Source of the DNA: Lysobacteraceae bacterium NML03-0222
GTDB lineage: Bacteria > Pseudomonadota > Gammaproteobacteria > Xanthomonadales > Xanthomonadaceae
DNA: 64,000 bases
Reading direction: 5' to 3'
Assembly (NCBI GenBank): GCA_002798195.1
Contig: NWQM01000003.1
Span: forward strand, 148,922-212,921
The notes beneath the pieces were generated by a model that was not told where the DNA came from, searched no databases, and saw nothing but the letters and a program-made list of their open reading frames with translations. This document shows positions 56,969 through 64,000 of the stretch, one piece after another (position 1 is the first letter of the stretch; each line of letters starts with the position of its first letter). The position numbers were made by a program, and so were the translations under genes.

Positions 56969-57525
56969 TGGACGCTGTGGATGATGCCGACTGGATGCGA
57001 CAGGCGCTGCAACTGGCCGAGCGTGCGGTAAGCGAGGATGATGAAATCCCGGTGGGGGCGTTAGTGGTTTCCCCCGAAGGCGCGCTTGTCGGCGAGGGCT
57101 GGAACCGCAATATCAGTGAACACGATCCCAGTGCCCATGCCGAAATCGTCGCCATGCGCCGTGCCGGGCAGCTGCTGGGCAACCACCGTCTGTCAGGCTG
57201 CACCCTGTATGTCACCCTGGAGCCGTGCGCGATGTGCGCGATGGCGATGATTCATGCCCGCCTGGCACGGGTGGTATTTGCCGCCTATGACCCGAAGACG
57301 GGTGCCGCAGGCAGTGTTTTCGATTTGCTGACCGACCCGCGTCACAATCACCGCATCGAAGTCACTGCTGGCGTGCTGGCCGATGAGGCCGGGCAGCGAT
57401 TGCGCGATTACTTCCGGCAAAAACGTCTTGCCAAGCGTGCCGACAAGTCAGCAGCAGCGTCTATTGCCGATGCTGGGCCAGTTCGTGATCAAGCTCCAGG
57501 TCAAAGCTCTGCACCGACAGACTGA
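56968..57525 (+). CDS. tadA: tRNA-specific adenosine deaminase TadA
   Basis: A 185-residue deaminase that converts A34 to inosine in tRNA-Arg(ACG). Zinc-site motifs are AHAEI (His57, catalytic Glu59) and PCAMC (Cys87, Cys90). A Ser/Ala-rich tail of about 25 residues follows the normal end. Its 3' end overlaps the convergent DUF2721 gene by 65 bases. Confidence 0.95.
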   Translation: MDAVDDADWMRQALQLAERAVSEDDEIPVGALVVSPEGALVGEGWNRNISEHDPSAHAEIVAMRRAGQLLGNHRLSGCTLYVTLEPCAMCAMAMIHARLARVVFAAYDPKTGAAGSVFDLLTDPRHNHRIEVTAGVLADEAGQRLRDYFRQKRLAKRADKSAAASIADAGPVRDQAPGQSSAPTD

Positions 57526-57922
57526 CTTCGCGCCATAGCCACAGGCTGGCGCCGAGCAGCAGCAAGACCCCGAGCACCGCCAGCAGGGTGGGGAGCATGC
57601 CCATGCGGAAATCGGCAAAGGCATCCAGCGCCAGCGTGAGGCTGGTGCCGACGAACATGCCGAGCGACAGATACAGCATCCGGCAGGCACGCAGCACCAG
57701 ATGCGCGCGGCGGCGATGCCGGGCGATCTGGGCATCGGCATGCGCGCGAGATTCGGCTGGCAGGCTGTTCCATTCGCGGATCAGCGTTCGCAGCCGGTCA
57801 ACCACCCGCGCCAGCCTGTTGTTGGCGGAAATCAGCAACGAGGAGGTCGCAGTGATCAGCAGCGCCGGTGTGACCATCGCTGCGAGAATTGCATAGTGGT
57901 TGCCAAGCGCAGCAGTGAGCAT
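57461..57922 (-). CDS. DUF2721-family membrane protein
   Basis: A 153-residue protein with helices at about 10-32, 77-96 and 107-128 and the family segment [28 protein letters not shown]. The function is unknown. The ATG at 57922 matches the family length; an upstream extension is unlikely. It overlaps tadA by 65 bases tail-to-tail and diverges from orn. Confidence 0.8.
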   Translation of the reverse strand: MLTAALGNHYAILAAMVTPALLITATSSLLISANNRLARVVDRLRTLIREWNSLPAESRAHADAQIARHRRRAHLVLRACRMLYLSLGMFVGTSLTLALDAFADFRMGMLPTLLAVLGVLLLLGASLWLWREVSLSVQSFDLELDHELAQHRQ

Positions 57923-57972
57923 GGGATAAAAGTATCGGAGCCAGCCGTTATCATGCCAATCCTTTCTCTGCC

Positions 57973-58548
57973 ATGCGAACCCTGATGCATCAGCCAACCG
58001 AACAGCGCCTGATCTGGATTGACCTGGAAATGACCGGGCTGGATACCGACCGTGACGAGATTCTGGAAATCGCCACCCTCATCACCGACACGGATTTGAA
58101 CATCCTGGCCGAAGGCCCGGAACTTGCCATCGCCCAGCCGCTGCACAGGCTCGAAGCCATGGACGAATGGAATCGCAACCAGCACAGCAAATCCGGCCTG
58201 TGGCAGCGGGTACTGGAAGAGGGCGTGCCGATGGCCGAGGCCGAGGCGCAGACGCTGGCCTTTTTGCGCCAATGGGTGCCCGAGCGTGCTTCGCCGATGT
58301 GCGGCAACTCCATTTGTCAGGACCGGCGCTTCCTGCACCGGCAGATGCCGCAGCTTGAGCGCTATTTCCACTATCGCAATCTGGATGTTTCAACGCTCAA
58401 GGAGCTGGCGCGCCGCTGGGCGCCAGATGTACTGGAAAGCCTGCACAAGGCGGGCGCGCACACCGCGCTCAGTGACATCCGCGAATCCGTGGCCGAACTC
58501 AGGCACTATCGCCAGCATATCGCAGCCTTTGCCCTGCCCGGGGCTTGA
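57973..58548 (+). CDS. orn: Oligoribonuclease
   Basis: A 191-residue DEDDh 3'-5' exonuclease that finishes RNA decay and removes pGpG from c-di-GMP turnover. Exo I is [12 protein letters not shown], with the ExoII and ExoIII Asp/His residues in [11 protein letters not shown] and [12 protein letters not shown]. Full length. ATGs at 57973 and 57985 are both possible. Confidence 0.97.
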   Translation: MRTLMHQPTEQRLIWIDLEMTGLDTDRDEILEIATLITDTDLNILAEGPELAIAQPLHRLEAMDEWNRNQHSKSGLWQRVLEEGVPMAEAEAQTLAFLRQWVPERASPMCGNSICQDRRFLHRQMPQLERYFHYRNLDVSTLKELARRWAPDVLESLHKAGAHTALSDIRESVAELRHYRQHIAAFALPGA

Positions 58549-58571
58549 GCCGCCAGACGCATATTGGCATG

Positions 58572-58609
58572 AAAAACGCCGCGCCTGATGCGGTATCCGG
58601 CGCGGCGTT
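58572..58609 (-). terminator. Terminator between orn and mscS
   Basis: An 11-bp stem (AACGCCGCGCC / GGCGCGGCGTT) with a 13-base loop lies between convergent genes. On the minus strand it ends in GTTTTTC, so it serves mscS and may also stop orn. Confidence 0.75.
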
Positions 58610-58628
58610 GCTTCAGGCAGCGGCTTGT

Positions 58629-59546
58629 TTATTGCTCGGAGGCCGCCTGCTCCAGCAGTTTGTCCGGCAACATGCTCCCCGGCTTGCCGGGGTTCTGGTG
58701 GTGATAGACATGCAGGTCGCGCTGCGGGAAGGGGATGCTGATGCCTTCATCGGTGAACTGCCGGTGGATGCCTTCGAGCAGGTCGCTGCGGGTCTGAATC
58801 ACGTCGGCATTCTTCACCCATACGCGTAGAGAAAGATCCACGCTGCTCTCGCCAAGGCCGGTGACCAGCACGGCCGTGGCCGGGTTTTTCAGCACCTTGG
58901 GGTGGTTCTTGGCCAGTTGCAGCAGCACTTCGCGTGCCTGGTCGATACGGTCTTCATAGCCGATGCCGACAGCCAGATCAATCCGGCGCAATGGGCGGCG
59001 GGTAATGTTGACAATCGCCGCCTTGGTGATTTCGCTATTGGGCATCACGATCACTTCGTTTTGGTAGGTGCGCAAGGTCGTGGTGAAGATGCGTACCTGC
59101 TCGATGACCCCTTCTTGCCCGGCCACGCGCACGCTATCACCAGCTTTGAATGGGCGCAGCATGATCAGCATCACGCCAGAGGCGATATTGGAGAGCGAGT
59201 CTTTCAGCGCCAAGCCGATGGCAAGACCGGCGGCGCCGAGTGCAGCCAGGAGCGAAGTGGTGGGGATGCCGAGCTTTTGCAGAGCGGCAATCACCACCAC
59301 GATCATCAGCCCGGCAAAGGCGATATTGCGCAGGAAGCTGCGCAAGATGTCATCCACCTGAAAGCGCAGCAGTACGCGGTCGAGGACATCAATCAGGCGC
59401 TTGGCGAGCCACCAGCCAATAATGCCGATGGCCAACGCGGCCAGAAGGTCAATCAATTTATTGGCCGCACCGGCGCTGAGCCAGGATTGGAAGTCGAGCA
59501 GAGGATTGGCCGCTGTTGCGGGTGCCGGGGCAGGGGCTTGCATCAT
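58629..59546 (-). CDS. mscS: MscS-family mechanosensitive channel
   Basis: A 305-residue channel of MscS size. It has helices at about 30-52, 72-92 and the pore helix TM3 near 98-120 (LGAAGLAIGLALKDSLSNIA). The beta-domain follows, with GDSVRVAGQEGVIEQV and QNEVIVMPNSEI. It opens to release solutes under membrane tension. An N-terminal Pro/Ala-rich tail precedes TM1. It has its own terminator. Confidence 0.92.
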   Translation of the reverse strand: MMQAPAPAPATAANPLLDFQSWLSAGAANKLIDLLAALAIGIIGWWLAKRLIDVLDRVLLRFQVDDILRSFLRNIAFAGLMIVVVIAALQKLGIPTTSLLAALGAAGLAIGLALKDSLSNIASGVMLIMLRPFKAGDSVRVAGQEGVIEQVRIFTTTLRTYQNEVIVMPNSEITKAAIVNITRRPLRRIDLAVGIGYEDRIDQAREVLLQLAKNHPKVLKNPATAVLVTGLGESSVDLSLRVWVKNADVIQTRSDLLEGIHRQFTDEGISIPFPQRDLHVYHHQNPGKPGSMLPDKLLEQAASEQ

Positions 59547-59573
59547 GGTAGGGAATATCCGTTAGCAGGAAGG

Positions 59574-59597
59574 CAAACGCCCCTTGCGGGGCGTTTG
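59574..59597 (-). terminator. Hairpin downstream of ppsA
   Basis: A 10-bp perfect stem (CAAACGCCCC / GGGGCGTTTG) with loop TTGC. It lacks a T-run on the minus strand but lies about 40 bases beyond the ppsA stop, just upstream of mscS. Confidence 0.6.
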
Positions 59598-59637
59598 TGA
59601 AAGTCTAGAGCGGTAGCGTCAAGGTGACGTTGAAGGC

Positions 59638-62022
59638 TCAAGCCGATTTGCTTTTGGCAAGTTTCAGCCAGGTATCGACCACGGTATCGGGGTTCAGCGA
59701 TACCGATTCGATGCCTTCGTCCATCAACCACTGGGCAAGGTCAGGGTGATCGCTGGGACCCTGGCCGCAGATGCCGACATACTTGCCCTTGCGGCGTGCG
59801 GCCTGAATCGCCATCGACAGCATTTTCTTCACTGCCGGGTCACGCTCGTCGAACAGGTTGGCAACGATGCTGGAGTCACGGTCTAGCCCCAGAGTGAGCT
59901 GGGTCATGTCATTGGAGCCAATGGAGAAACCATCAAAGATGTCGAGGAACTCGTCGGCCAGCAAGGCATTGGACGGCACTTCGCACATCATGATGATTTT
60001 CAGGCCGTTATCGCCCTGCTTCAGGCCATTGTTGGCCAGCACTTCGATGACCTTGCGGCCTTCGTCCAGAGTGCGCACAAAGGGAATCATCACCCACAGA
60101 TTGTCAAGCCCCATGGTTTCGCGCACGCGCTTGACCGCGCGGCATTCCAGTGCAAAGGCCTCGGCAAAGCTGGGGTCGATATAGCGGCTGGCACCGCGGA
60201 AGCCAATCATCGGGTTTTCTTCATGCGGCTCGTACTTCTGACCGCCGATGAGGTTGGCGTACTCGTTGGACTTGAAGTCCGACAGGCGTACGATCACCGG
60301 ATTGGGCGCCACCGAAGCGGTGATGGTGGCGATGCCTTCGGCGAGGCGGTCAACATAGAAATCCACCGGCGAGGCATAACCGGCCATTTTCTGGTCGATG
60401 CGTTTGCGAGTCTCGGCATCCTGACGGTCGTATTCCAAGAGCGCCTTGGGATGCACGCCGATATGGCTGGCGATAATCATCTCAAGCCGCGCCAGGCCAA
60501 TCCCGGCATTAGGCAGCTGGCCGAAGTCGAAGGCGCGCTCGGGGTTGGCGACATTCATCATGATCTTCAGCGGCGCCGGCGGCATATTGCCAAGGTCGGT
60601 GGTGCTGCGCTCAAACGGCAGCGCGCCTTTGTAGATATAGCCGGTATCGCCTTCGGCGCAGCTCACCGTGACCGGCTCGCCATCGGTGATGGTATCGAGC
60701 GCATCGCCGGTGCCGACCACGGCCGGCACGCCCAGCTCGCGGGCGATGATCGCGGCATGACAGGTGCGGCCGCCACGGTTGGTGACGATGGCCGCAGCGC
60801 GTTTCATCACCGGCTCCCAGTCCGGGTCGGTCATGTCCGCGACCAGTACATCGCCGGGCTGCACCCGGTTCATGTCCTCCAGGCTGCGCACCACGCGCGC
60901 GGTGCCACTGCCGATCTTCTGGCCGATGGCGCGGCCTTCACAAATCACCTCGCCGCGCTGCTCCAGCGTATAGCGCTCGATCTGGGTGGCCTTGGCGCGC
61001 GATTTCACCGTTTCCGGGCGCGCCTGCAGGATGTAGAGCTTGCCGGTGGCGCCGTCCTTGCCCCATTCCACGTCCATCGGCCGGCCATAGTGCTGCTCAA
61101 TGGTCAGCGCTTGGCGGGACAGCTCGGCCACGTCCTCGTCAGTGATGGAGAACTTGCTGCGCAAATCCTGCGGCGTGTCTTCGGTGCGCACGCGCTCGCC
61201 GGGCACATCCGAATACACCATGCGCAGTTGCTTGGCGCCGAGCGAACGGCGCAGGATGGCGGGCTTGCCCGCCTTCAAGGTCGGCTTGTAGACATAGAAC
61301 TCATCCGGATTGACCGCGCCTTGCACCACCATTTCACCCAGGCCATAGCTGGCGGTGACGAACACCACATCGCGGAAGCCCGATTCGGTATCGAGGGTGA
61401 ACAGCACGCCGGAGGCGCCGATATCCGAGCGCACCATCTGCTGAATCCCGGCAGAGAGGAATACGTCCTCATGCTTGAAGCCGTGGTGCACGCGATAGGC
61501 GATGGCGCGGTCATTGTAGAGGCTGGCGAATACTTCCTTGACCTTGTGCACCACATCATCGGCGCCGGTGACGTTGAGGAAGGTTTCCTGCTGCCCGGCA
61601 AACGAAGCATCGGGCAGGTCTTCGGCGGTTGCCGAGGAGCGCACCGCCACGGCCAGATTCTCGCTGCCGGCCTCCTTGGACATTTGCGCATAGGCCGCGC
61701 GAATATCGGCTTCCAGTTCCGGTTGCAGCGGCGCATCAATGACCCATTGGCGGATTTCCGCACCCGCAGCGGTCAGCGCAGGCACGTCTTCCACATCGAT
61801 GCTGGCGAGCCGGTCATAGATGCGCGCATGCAGATCGTTATGGGCGATGAACGCCTTGAAGGCATCGGCCGTGGTGGCAAAGCCGCCGGGCACGGAAACA
61901 CCGAGTTCGGAAAGCTGGCCGATCATCTCGCCTAGCGAAGAGTTCTTCCCGCCCACTTGGGCAAGATCGGACAGTCGAAGGTCTTTCAGCCAGAGAATAT
62001 TGGCGCTCAAGGTAGGCTCCAT
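59638..62022 (-). CDS. ppsA: Phosphoenolpyruvate synthase
   Basis: A 794-residue enzyme that makes PEP from pyruvate and ATP with release of AMP and phosphate, for gluconeogenesis. The N-terminal nucleotide domain begins [20 protein letters not shown]. The swivelling phosphohistidine is in [15 protein letters not shown] (about 430). The C-terminal PEP barrel contains [13 protein letters not shown] and [12 protein letters not shown]. Its regulator ppsR is encoded divergently next to it. Confidence 0.97.
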   Translation of the reverse strand: MEPTLSANILWLKDLRLSDLAQVGGKNSSLGEMIGQLSELGVSVPGGFATTADAFKAFIAHNDLHARIYDRLASIDVEDVPALTAAGAEIRQWVIDAPLQPELEADIRAAYAQMSKEAGSENLAVAVRSSATAEDLPDASFAGQQETFLNVTGADDVVHKVKEVFASLYNDRAIAYRVHHGFKHEDVFLSAGIQQMVRSDIGASGVLFTLDTESGFRDVVFVTASYGLGEMVVQGAVNPDEFYVYKPTLKAGKPAILRRSLGAKQLRMVYSDVPGERVRTEDTPQDLRSKFSITDEDVAELSRQALTIEQHYGRPMDVEWGKDGATGKLYILQARPETVKSRAKATQIERYTLEQRGEVICEGRAIGQKIGSGTARVVRSLEDMNRVQPGDVLVADMTDPDWEPVMKRAAAIVTNRGGRTCHAAIIARELGVPAVVGTGDALDTITDGEPVTVSCAEGDTGYIYKGALPFERSTTDLGNMPPAPLKIMMNVANPERAFDFGQLPNAGIGLARLEMIIASHIGVHPKALLEYDRQDAETRKRIDQKMAGYASPVDFYVDRLAEGIATITASVAPNPVIVRLSDFKSNEYANLIGGQKYEPHEENPMIGFRGASRYIDPSFAEAFALECRAVKRVRETMGLDNLWVMIPFVRTLDEGRKVIEVLANNGLKQGDNGLKIIMMCEVPSNALLADEFLDIFDGFSIGSNDMTQLTLGLDRDSSIVANLFDERDPAVKKMLSMAIQAARRKGKYVGICGQGPSDHPDLAQWLMDEGIESVSLNPDTVVDTWLKLAKSKSA

Positions 62023-62110
62023 TGAGTAATGAGGTGAGGAAGGTGCGCGGCAGTGCCGACAACGCGCTATTTTAGCAAGCTAAGCTGTCTTGTTTGTCCT
62101 GGAGTTACGC

Positions 62111-62932
62111 ATGCCACATACCCGCCCGGTTTTCTATGTGTCCGATGGCACCGGCATTACTGCTGAAACCATTGGCCAAAGCCTCTTGACCCAGTTCACC
62201 CACCACGAGTTTGCCAAGGACCGTTTGCCATTTGTCGATACCCCGGAGAAAGCGCGTATCGCTGCCGAAACCATCCGCAAAGCAGGGGAGGCGGCAGGGG
62301 TACGCGCCGTGGTGGTCAATACCTGCGTGGACGAGGAGCTGAGCGCCATCCTTGCTGAAAGCGGAGCGTTGATGCTGGATGTGTTCGCCCCTTTTATCGC
62401 GCCGCTGGAAGAGGAGTTCCAGGCCAAGCGCCAGCCGCGGGTAGGCAGGGCGCATGGCATTGTCGATTTTGACAGCTATCACCAGCGCATCAATGCCATG
62501 AACTATGCACTGACCCATGACGATGGCATGCGCGTGGACTATAGCGATGCCGACCTGATTCTGGTGGGGGTTTCGCGCGCCGGTAAAACGCCGACTTGCG
62601 TGTATCTGGCGCTGCATCATGGCGTGCGTGCGGCCAATTACCCGCTGACCGACGAAGACCTGGAAAGCGATCGTCTGCCGCCGCGCCTGCGCCCCTATCG
62701 CAACAAGTTGTTTGGCTTGACCATTGATGCCGACCGCTTGCAGCAAATCCGCCAGGAGCGTCGCCCGAACTCGCGTTATGCCGAGGCCAATACCATCAAG
62801 CGTGAACTGGAGGCTGCCGAAGCCATATTCCGCAATGAGCGTATCCCGGTGCTGTCCACCACCCATGCCTCCATCGAGGAAATCGCAAGCCGGGTGCTGG
62901 AAACACTGGGCATCAACCGTGAAATGTTCTGA
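62111..62932 (+). CDS. ppsR: PEP synthase regulatory kinase/phosphorylase
   Basis: A 273-residue bifunctional protein (DUF299 family). It inactivates PEP synthase by ADP-dependent phosphorylation of a threonine and reactivates it by phosphorolysis. It has [18 protein letters not shown] and the P-loop-like [15 protein letters not shown]. The divergent position to ppsA is the classic arrangement. The ATG at 62111 follows GGAG. Confidence 0.96.
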   Translation: MPHTRPVFYVSDGTGITAETIGQSLLTQFTHHEFAKDRLPFVDTPEKARIAAETIRKAGEAAGVRAVVVNTCVDEELSAILAESGALMLDVFAPFIAPLEEEFQAKRQPRVGRAHGIVDFDSYHQRINAMNYALTHDDGMRVDYSDADLILVGVSRAGKTPTCVYLALHHGVRAANYPLTDEDLESDRLPPRLRPYRNKLFGLTIDADRLQQIRQERRPNSRYAEANTIKRELEAAEAIFRNERIPVLSTTHASIEEIASRVLETLGINREMF

Positions 62933-62941
62933 AGTATCCAC

Positions 62942-63427
62942 GTGAGCGCAGTTCTCTCCCGCATCGAACGCCTGCCCAAACTCAGCCGTCTTGGCTGGTT
63001 GATGGGGCTGTATGCAGAAAACCACCGCAAACTTGAGCGTCTGCTTGCCCCGGCAGGACTTGCCGAAGGCCAGTACCTGTGTATACCGGCCGGACGGCTG
63101 CCTTTGCGGCTCGAGATTATTTGCCAGCATCGCTTCACTACCGAGCTTGCATTGAGCTACGGCATGCGGGATGCAGTCCACGGCATGTCTGACCCGGCGG
63201 CACATATCCGCTGCTATCACGATGCCCGCCAGGCGGAAGTCACGCACTTTCACGTCAGTCGCCGCTGGCAGGATGTGCTCGGGCTTGCGCCATCGCCTCA
63301 GGAGATGTTCGACCACAGGCTCAGGATGAATACCTTTCTGTCCAAATGGCTGGACTATCTGCATGAGCAGGGCTATGGCAAACACGCATTACAGGCTCTT
63401 GCGACAGAGGCCTTGCCAAAAAGATGA
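62942..63427 (+). CDS. DUF1249 family protein (YqiB-like)
   Basis: A 161-residue protein of a widespread but uncharacterised family related to E. coli YqiB. It has YAENHRKLERLL, the strand-rich middle with RCYHDARQAEVTHFHVSR, and the conserved end MNTFLSKWLDYLHEQGYG. The start is a GTG 9 bases after ppsR, suggesting co-transcription. Soluble, no signal peptide. Function unknown. Confidence 0.85.
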   Translation: MSAVLSRIERLPKLSRLGWLMGLYAENHRKLERLLAPAGLAEGQYLCIPAGRLPLRLEIICQHRFTTELALSYGMRDAVHGMSDPAAHIRCYHDARQAEVTHFHVSRRWQDVLGLAPSPQEMFDHRLRMNTFLSKWLDYLHEQGYGKHALQALATEALPKR

Positions 63428-63446
63428 AAAATTTTTGAAAAAAGTA

Positions 63447-63474
63447 TTGACGTTCTGAAAAAAGGCTCTATTAT
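63447..63474 (+). promoter_or_regulatory. Promoter of the tRNA-Ala/tRNA-Glu cluster
   Basis: TTGACG (63447-63452) and TATTAT (63469-63474) are 16 bases apart, with an AT-rich flank and a predicted start about 15 bases before tRNA-Ala. Confidence 0.8.
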
Positions 63475-63493
63475 TTCCAACTCCACAGCACGT

Positions 63494-63569
63494 GGGGCCA
63501 TAGCTCAGCTGGGAGAGCGCCTGCATGGCATGCAGGAGGTCAGCGGTTCGATCCCGCTTGGCTCCACCA
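63494..63569 (+). tRNA. tRNA-Ala (anticodon GGC)
   Basis: A 76-nt cloverleaf: GGGGCCA pairs with TGGCTCC. The anticodon loop ATGGCAT is closed by CCTGC/GCAGG, the T-arm is GGTTCGAT and CCA is encoded. A GCAAAACTG/CAGTTTTGC hairpin (63576-63604) separates it from tRNA-Glu. Confidence 0.97.
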
Positions 63570-63610
63570 ATATTCGCAAAACTGGTTTGCCTCATCAGTT
63601 TTGCAAGAAA

Positions 63611-63692
63611 CGACGTCCCCATCGTCTAGAGGCCTAGGACACAACCCTTTCACGGTTGCGACCGGGGTTCGAATCCCCGTGGGGACGCCATC
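63611..63692 (+). repeat. Direct repeat, copy 1 (tRNA-Glu unit)
   Basis: 82 bases identical to 63772-63853, covering tRNA-Glu plus 4 upstream and 2 downstream bases. The spacer before each copy is also partly alike (caaaactg...cctcatc.gt.ttgc..gaa-type). Confidence 0.9.
63615..63690 (+). tRNA. tRNA-Glu (anticodon TTC), copy 1
   Basis: A 76-nt cloverleaf starting GTCCCCATCG. The anticodon loop CTTTCAC is closed by CAACC/GGTTG and CCA is encoded. It is followed by a strong terminator. Confidence 0.97.
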
Positions 63693-63699
63693 TAAGGAG

Positions 63700-63728
63700 C
63701 CTCCAACTCAAGTTGGAGGTTTTCTTTT
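63700..63728 (+). terminator. Intrinsic terminator after tRNA-Glu copy 1
   Basis: A 9-bp stem (CCTCCAACT / AGTTGGAGG) with a very short loop and a TTTTCTTTT tail. It lies between the two tRNA-Glu copies, so copy 2 may be poorly expressed from the upstream promoter. Confidence 0.85.
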
Positions 63729-63771
63729 CAAAACTGCAATATCGGCGCCTCATCGGTATTGCTTCAAGCAT

Positions 63772-63853
63772 CGACGTCCCCATCGTCTAGAGGCCTAGGA
63801 CACAACCCTTTCACGGTTGCGACCGGGGTTCGAATCCCCGTGGGGACGCCATC
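63772..63853 (+). repeat. Direct repeat, copy 2 (tRNA-Glu unit)
   Basis: 82 bases identical to 63611-63692. Confidence 0.9.
63776..63851 (+). tRNA. tRNA-Glu (anticodon TTC), copy 2
   Basis: Identical in all 76 bases to copy 1. No good promoter is seen in the 47 bases between the terminator and this gene. The IS element starts 22 bases after it. Confidence 0.95.
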
Positions 63854-63881
63854 CATATAAAACCCCGGCTCAGTGAACTGC

Positions 63882-63919
63882 ACCCCAAAAGTTGGACACC
63901 CATCCAACCTTTGGGGTGT
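63882..63919 (+). promoter_or_regulatory. Hairpin in front of the transposase start
   Basis: A roughly 16-bp stem with one mismatch (CACCCCAAAAGTTGGA / TCCAACCTTTGGGGTG) and a 6-base loop ends 5 bases before the orfA ATG. It can occlude the ribosome binding site on transcripts entering from outside. Confidence 0.6.
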
Positions 63920-63924
63920 TTTTC

Positions 63925-64000
63925 ATGGCGAAGTACAGTGAGGCCTTCAAGCTGGGCGTAGTGCAAAGCTACGCATCAGGAGTGTCAGGCTTTGGAACCA
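63925..64000 (+). CDS. IS3-family transposase OrfA, N-terminal fragment
   Basis: The first 25 residues (AKYSEAFKLGVVQSYASG...) match the start of IS3-family OrfA helix-turn-helix proteins, which bind the element ends and are extended by -1 frameshifting to the OrfAB transposase. It is cut by the window edge, so its integrity is unknown. Confidence 0.8.
   Translation, partial: MAKYSEAFKLGVVQSYASGVSGFGT

Larger units (their letters stand above)
63874..64000 (+). mobile_element. IS3-family insertion sequence, left end (cut by window edge)
   Basis: The left terminal repeat begins TGAACTGCACCCCAAAAGTT, similar to ends of IS150-group IS3 elements. A transposase OrfA start follows. The right end, and the target duplication, lie beyond the window. 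Confidence 0.8.

Noticed and set aside
60223..61935. A 570-codon open frame antisense to ppsA (and similar long antisense frames, for example 3508-5268 and 15472-16611)
   Set aside because: These are by-products of high-GC codon usage opposite confidently assigned genes; their translations resemble no protein family.
63615..63851. CRISPR-like repeat (two identical 82-base blocks)
   Set aside because: The repeated blocks are tRNA-Glu genes, only two in number, with no spacer array or cas genes.

Overview
The window is a compact, GC-rich stretch of gammaproteobacterial chromosome. It holds almost entirely housekeeping genes, with tight spacing and many ATGA/TGATG start-stop overlaps. Several features point towards the Xanthomonadales/Lysobacterales (Xanthomonas-Lysobacter relatives): a secreted M2 (ACE-like) peptidase, a DksA with a long Lys/Ala-rich N-terminus and a degenerate zinc site, a dihydroorotase with QxH in place of HxH, and an rpoN-hpf-rapZ-EIIA(Man) order. 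This assignment is inferred from gene content only. The species cannot be read from the sequence.

Layout. 0-13 kb: the end of urocanase (hutU), a RidA protein and an M2 peptidase. Next come a lipoprotein with a CPPC motif followed by two MacB/FtsX-type permeases that have no ATPase, an EamA carrier, sdhE-ygfX, a lolC/E-lolD pair, and comEC interrupted by a -1 frameshift. 12.6-18.4 kb: rplU-rpmA-obgE, a free-standing oxygen-binding-diiron-type MBL protein, dksA facing yidD-pyrC-lipoprotein, and tRNA-Val(GAC). 18.7-32.3 kb: an EamA carrier, then one long minus-strand array. It reads oprP-like porin, pstS, pstC, pstA, pstB, phoU, phoB, phoR, ppk1, ppx, xseB, ispA, and covers phosphate uptake, sensing and polyphosphate turnover. 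A good Pho box lies upstream of pstS. 32.5-47.6 kb: EIIA(Man)-rapZ-hpf-rpoN-lptB-lptA-lptC-kdsC-kdsD, read from the minus strand; bolA-murA on the plus strand; and lptD-surA-pdxA-rsmA-apaG-apaH on the minus strand. These make envelope precursors, LPS transport, outer-membrane folding and ribosome maturation.

47.9-50.9 kb is the most unusual part. It is a five-gene plus-strand cluster encoding a Roadblock/LC7 protein, a stand-alone Aer-type PAS domain, a PhnD-like binding-protein fold without a signal peptide, an unrecognised helical protein, and a second diverged Roadblock-like protein. No GTPase, kinase or chemoreceptor lies beside it. I read it as a candidate undescribed cytoplasmic sensing system.

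50.9-64 kb: a CopD-like membrane protein, an acyl-CoA ligase, tRNA-Val(CAC), a PHA-granule-type protein, an FHA protein followed by serC-aroA-tadA (no pheA), orn, mscS, and ppsA facing its regulator ppsR, followed by a DUF1249 gene. The end holds tRNA-Ala, two identical tRNA-Glu genes in a duplicated unit, and the left end of an IS3-family element cut by the window edge. Only one gene-free stretch exceeds 300 bases (47604-47942). No CRISPR array, rRNA or prophage was seen.
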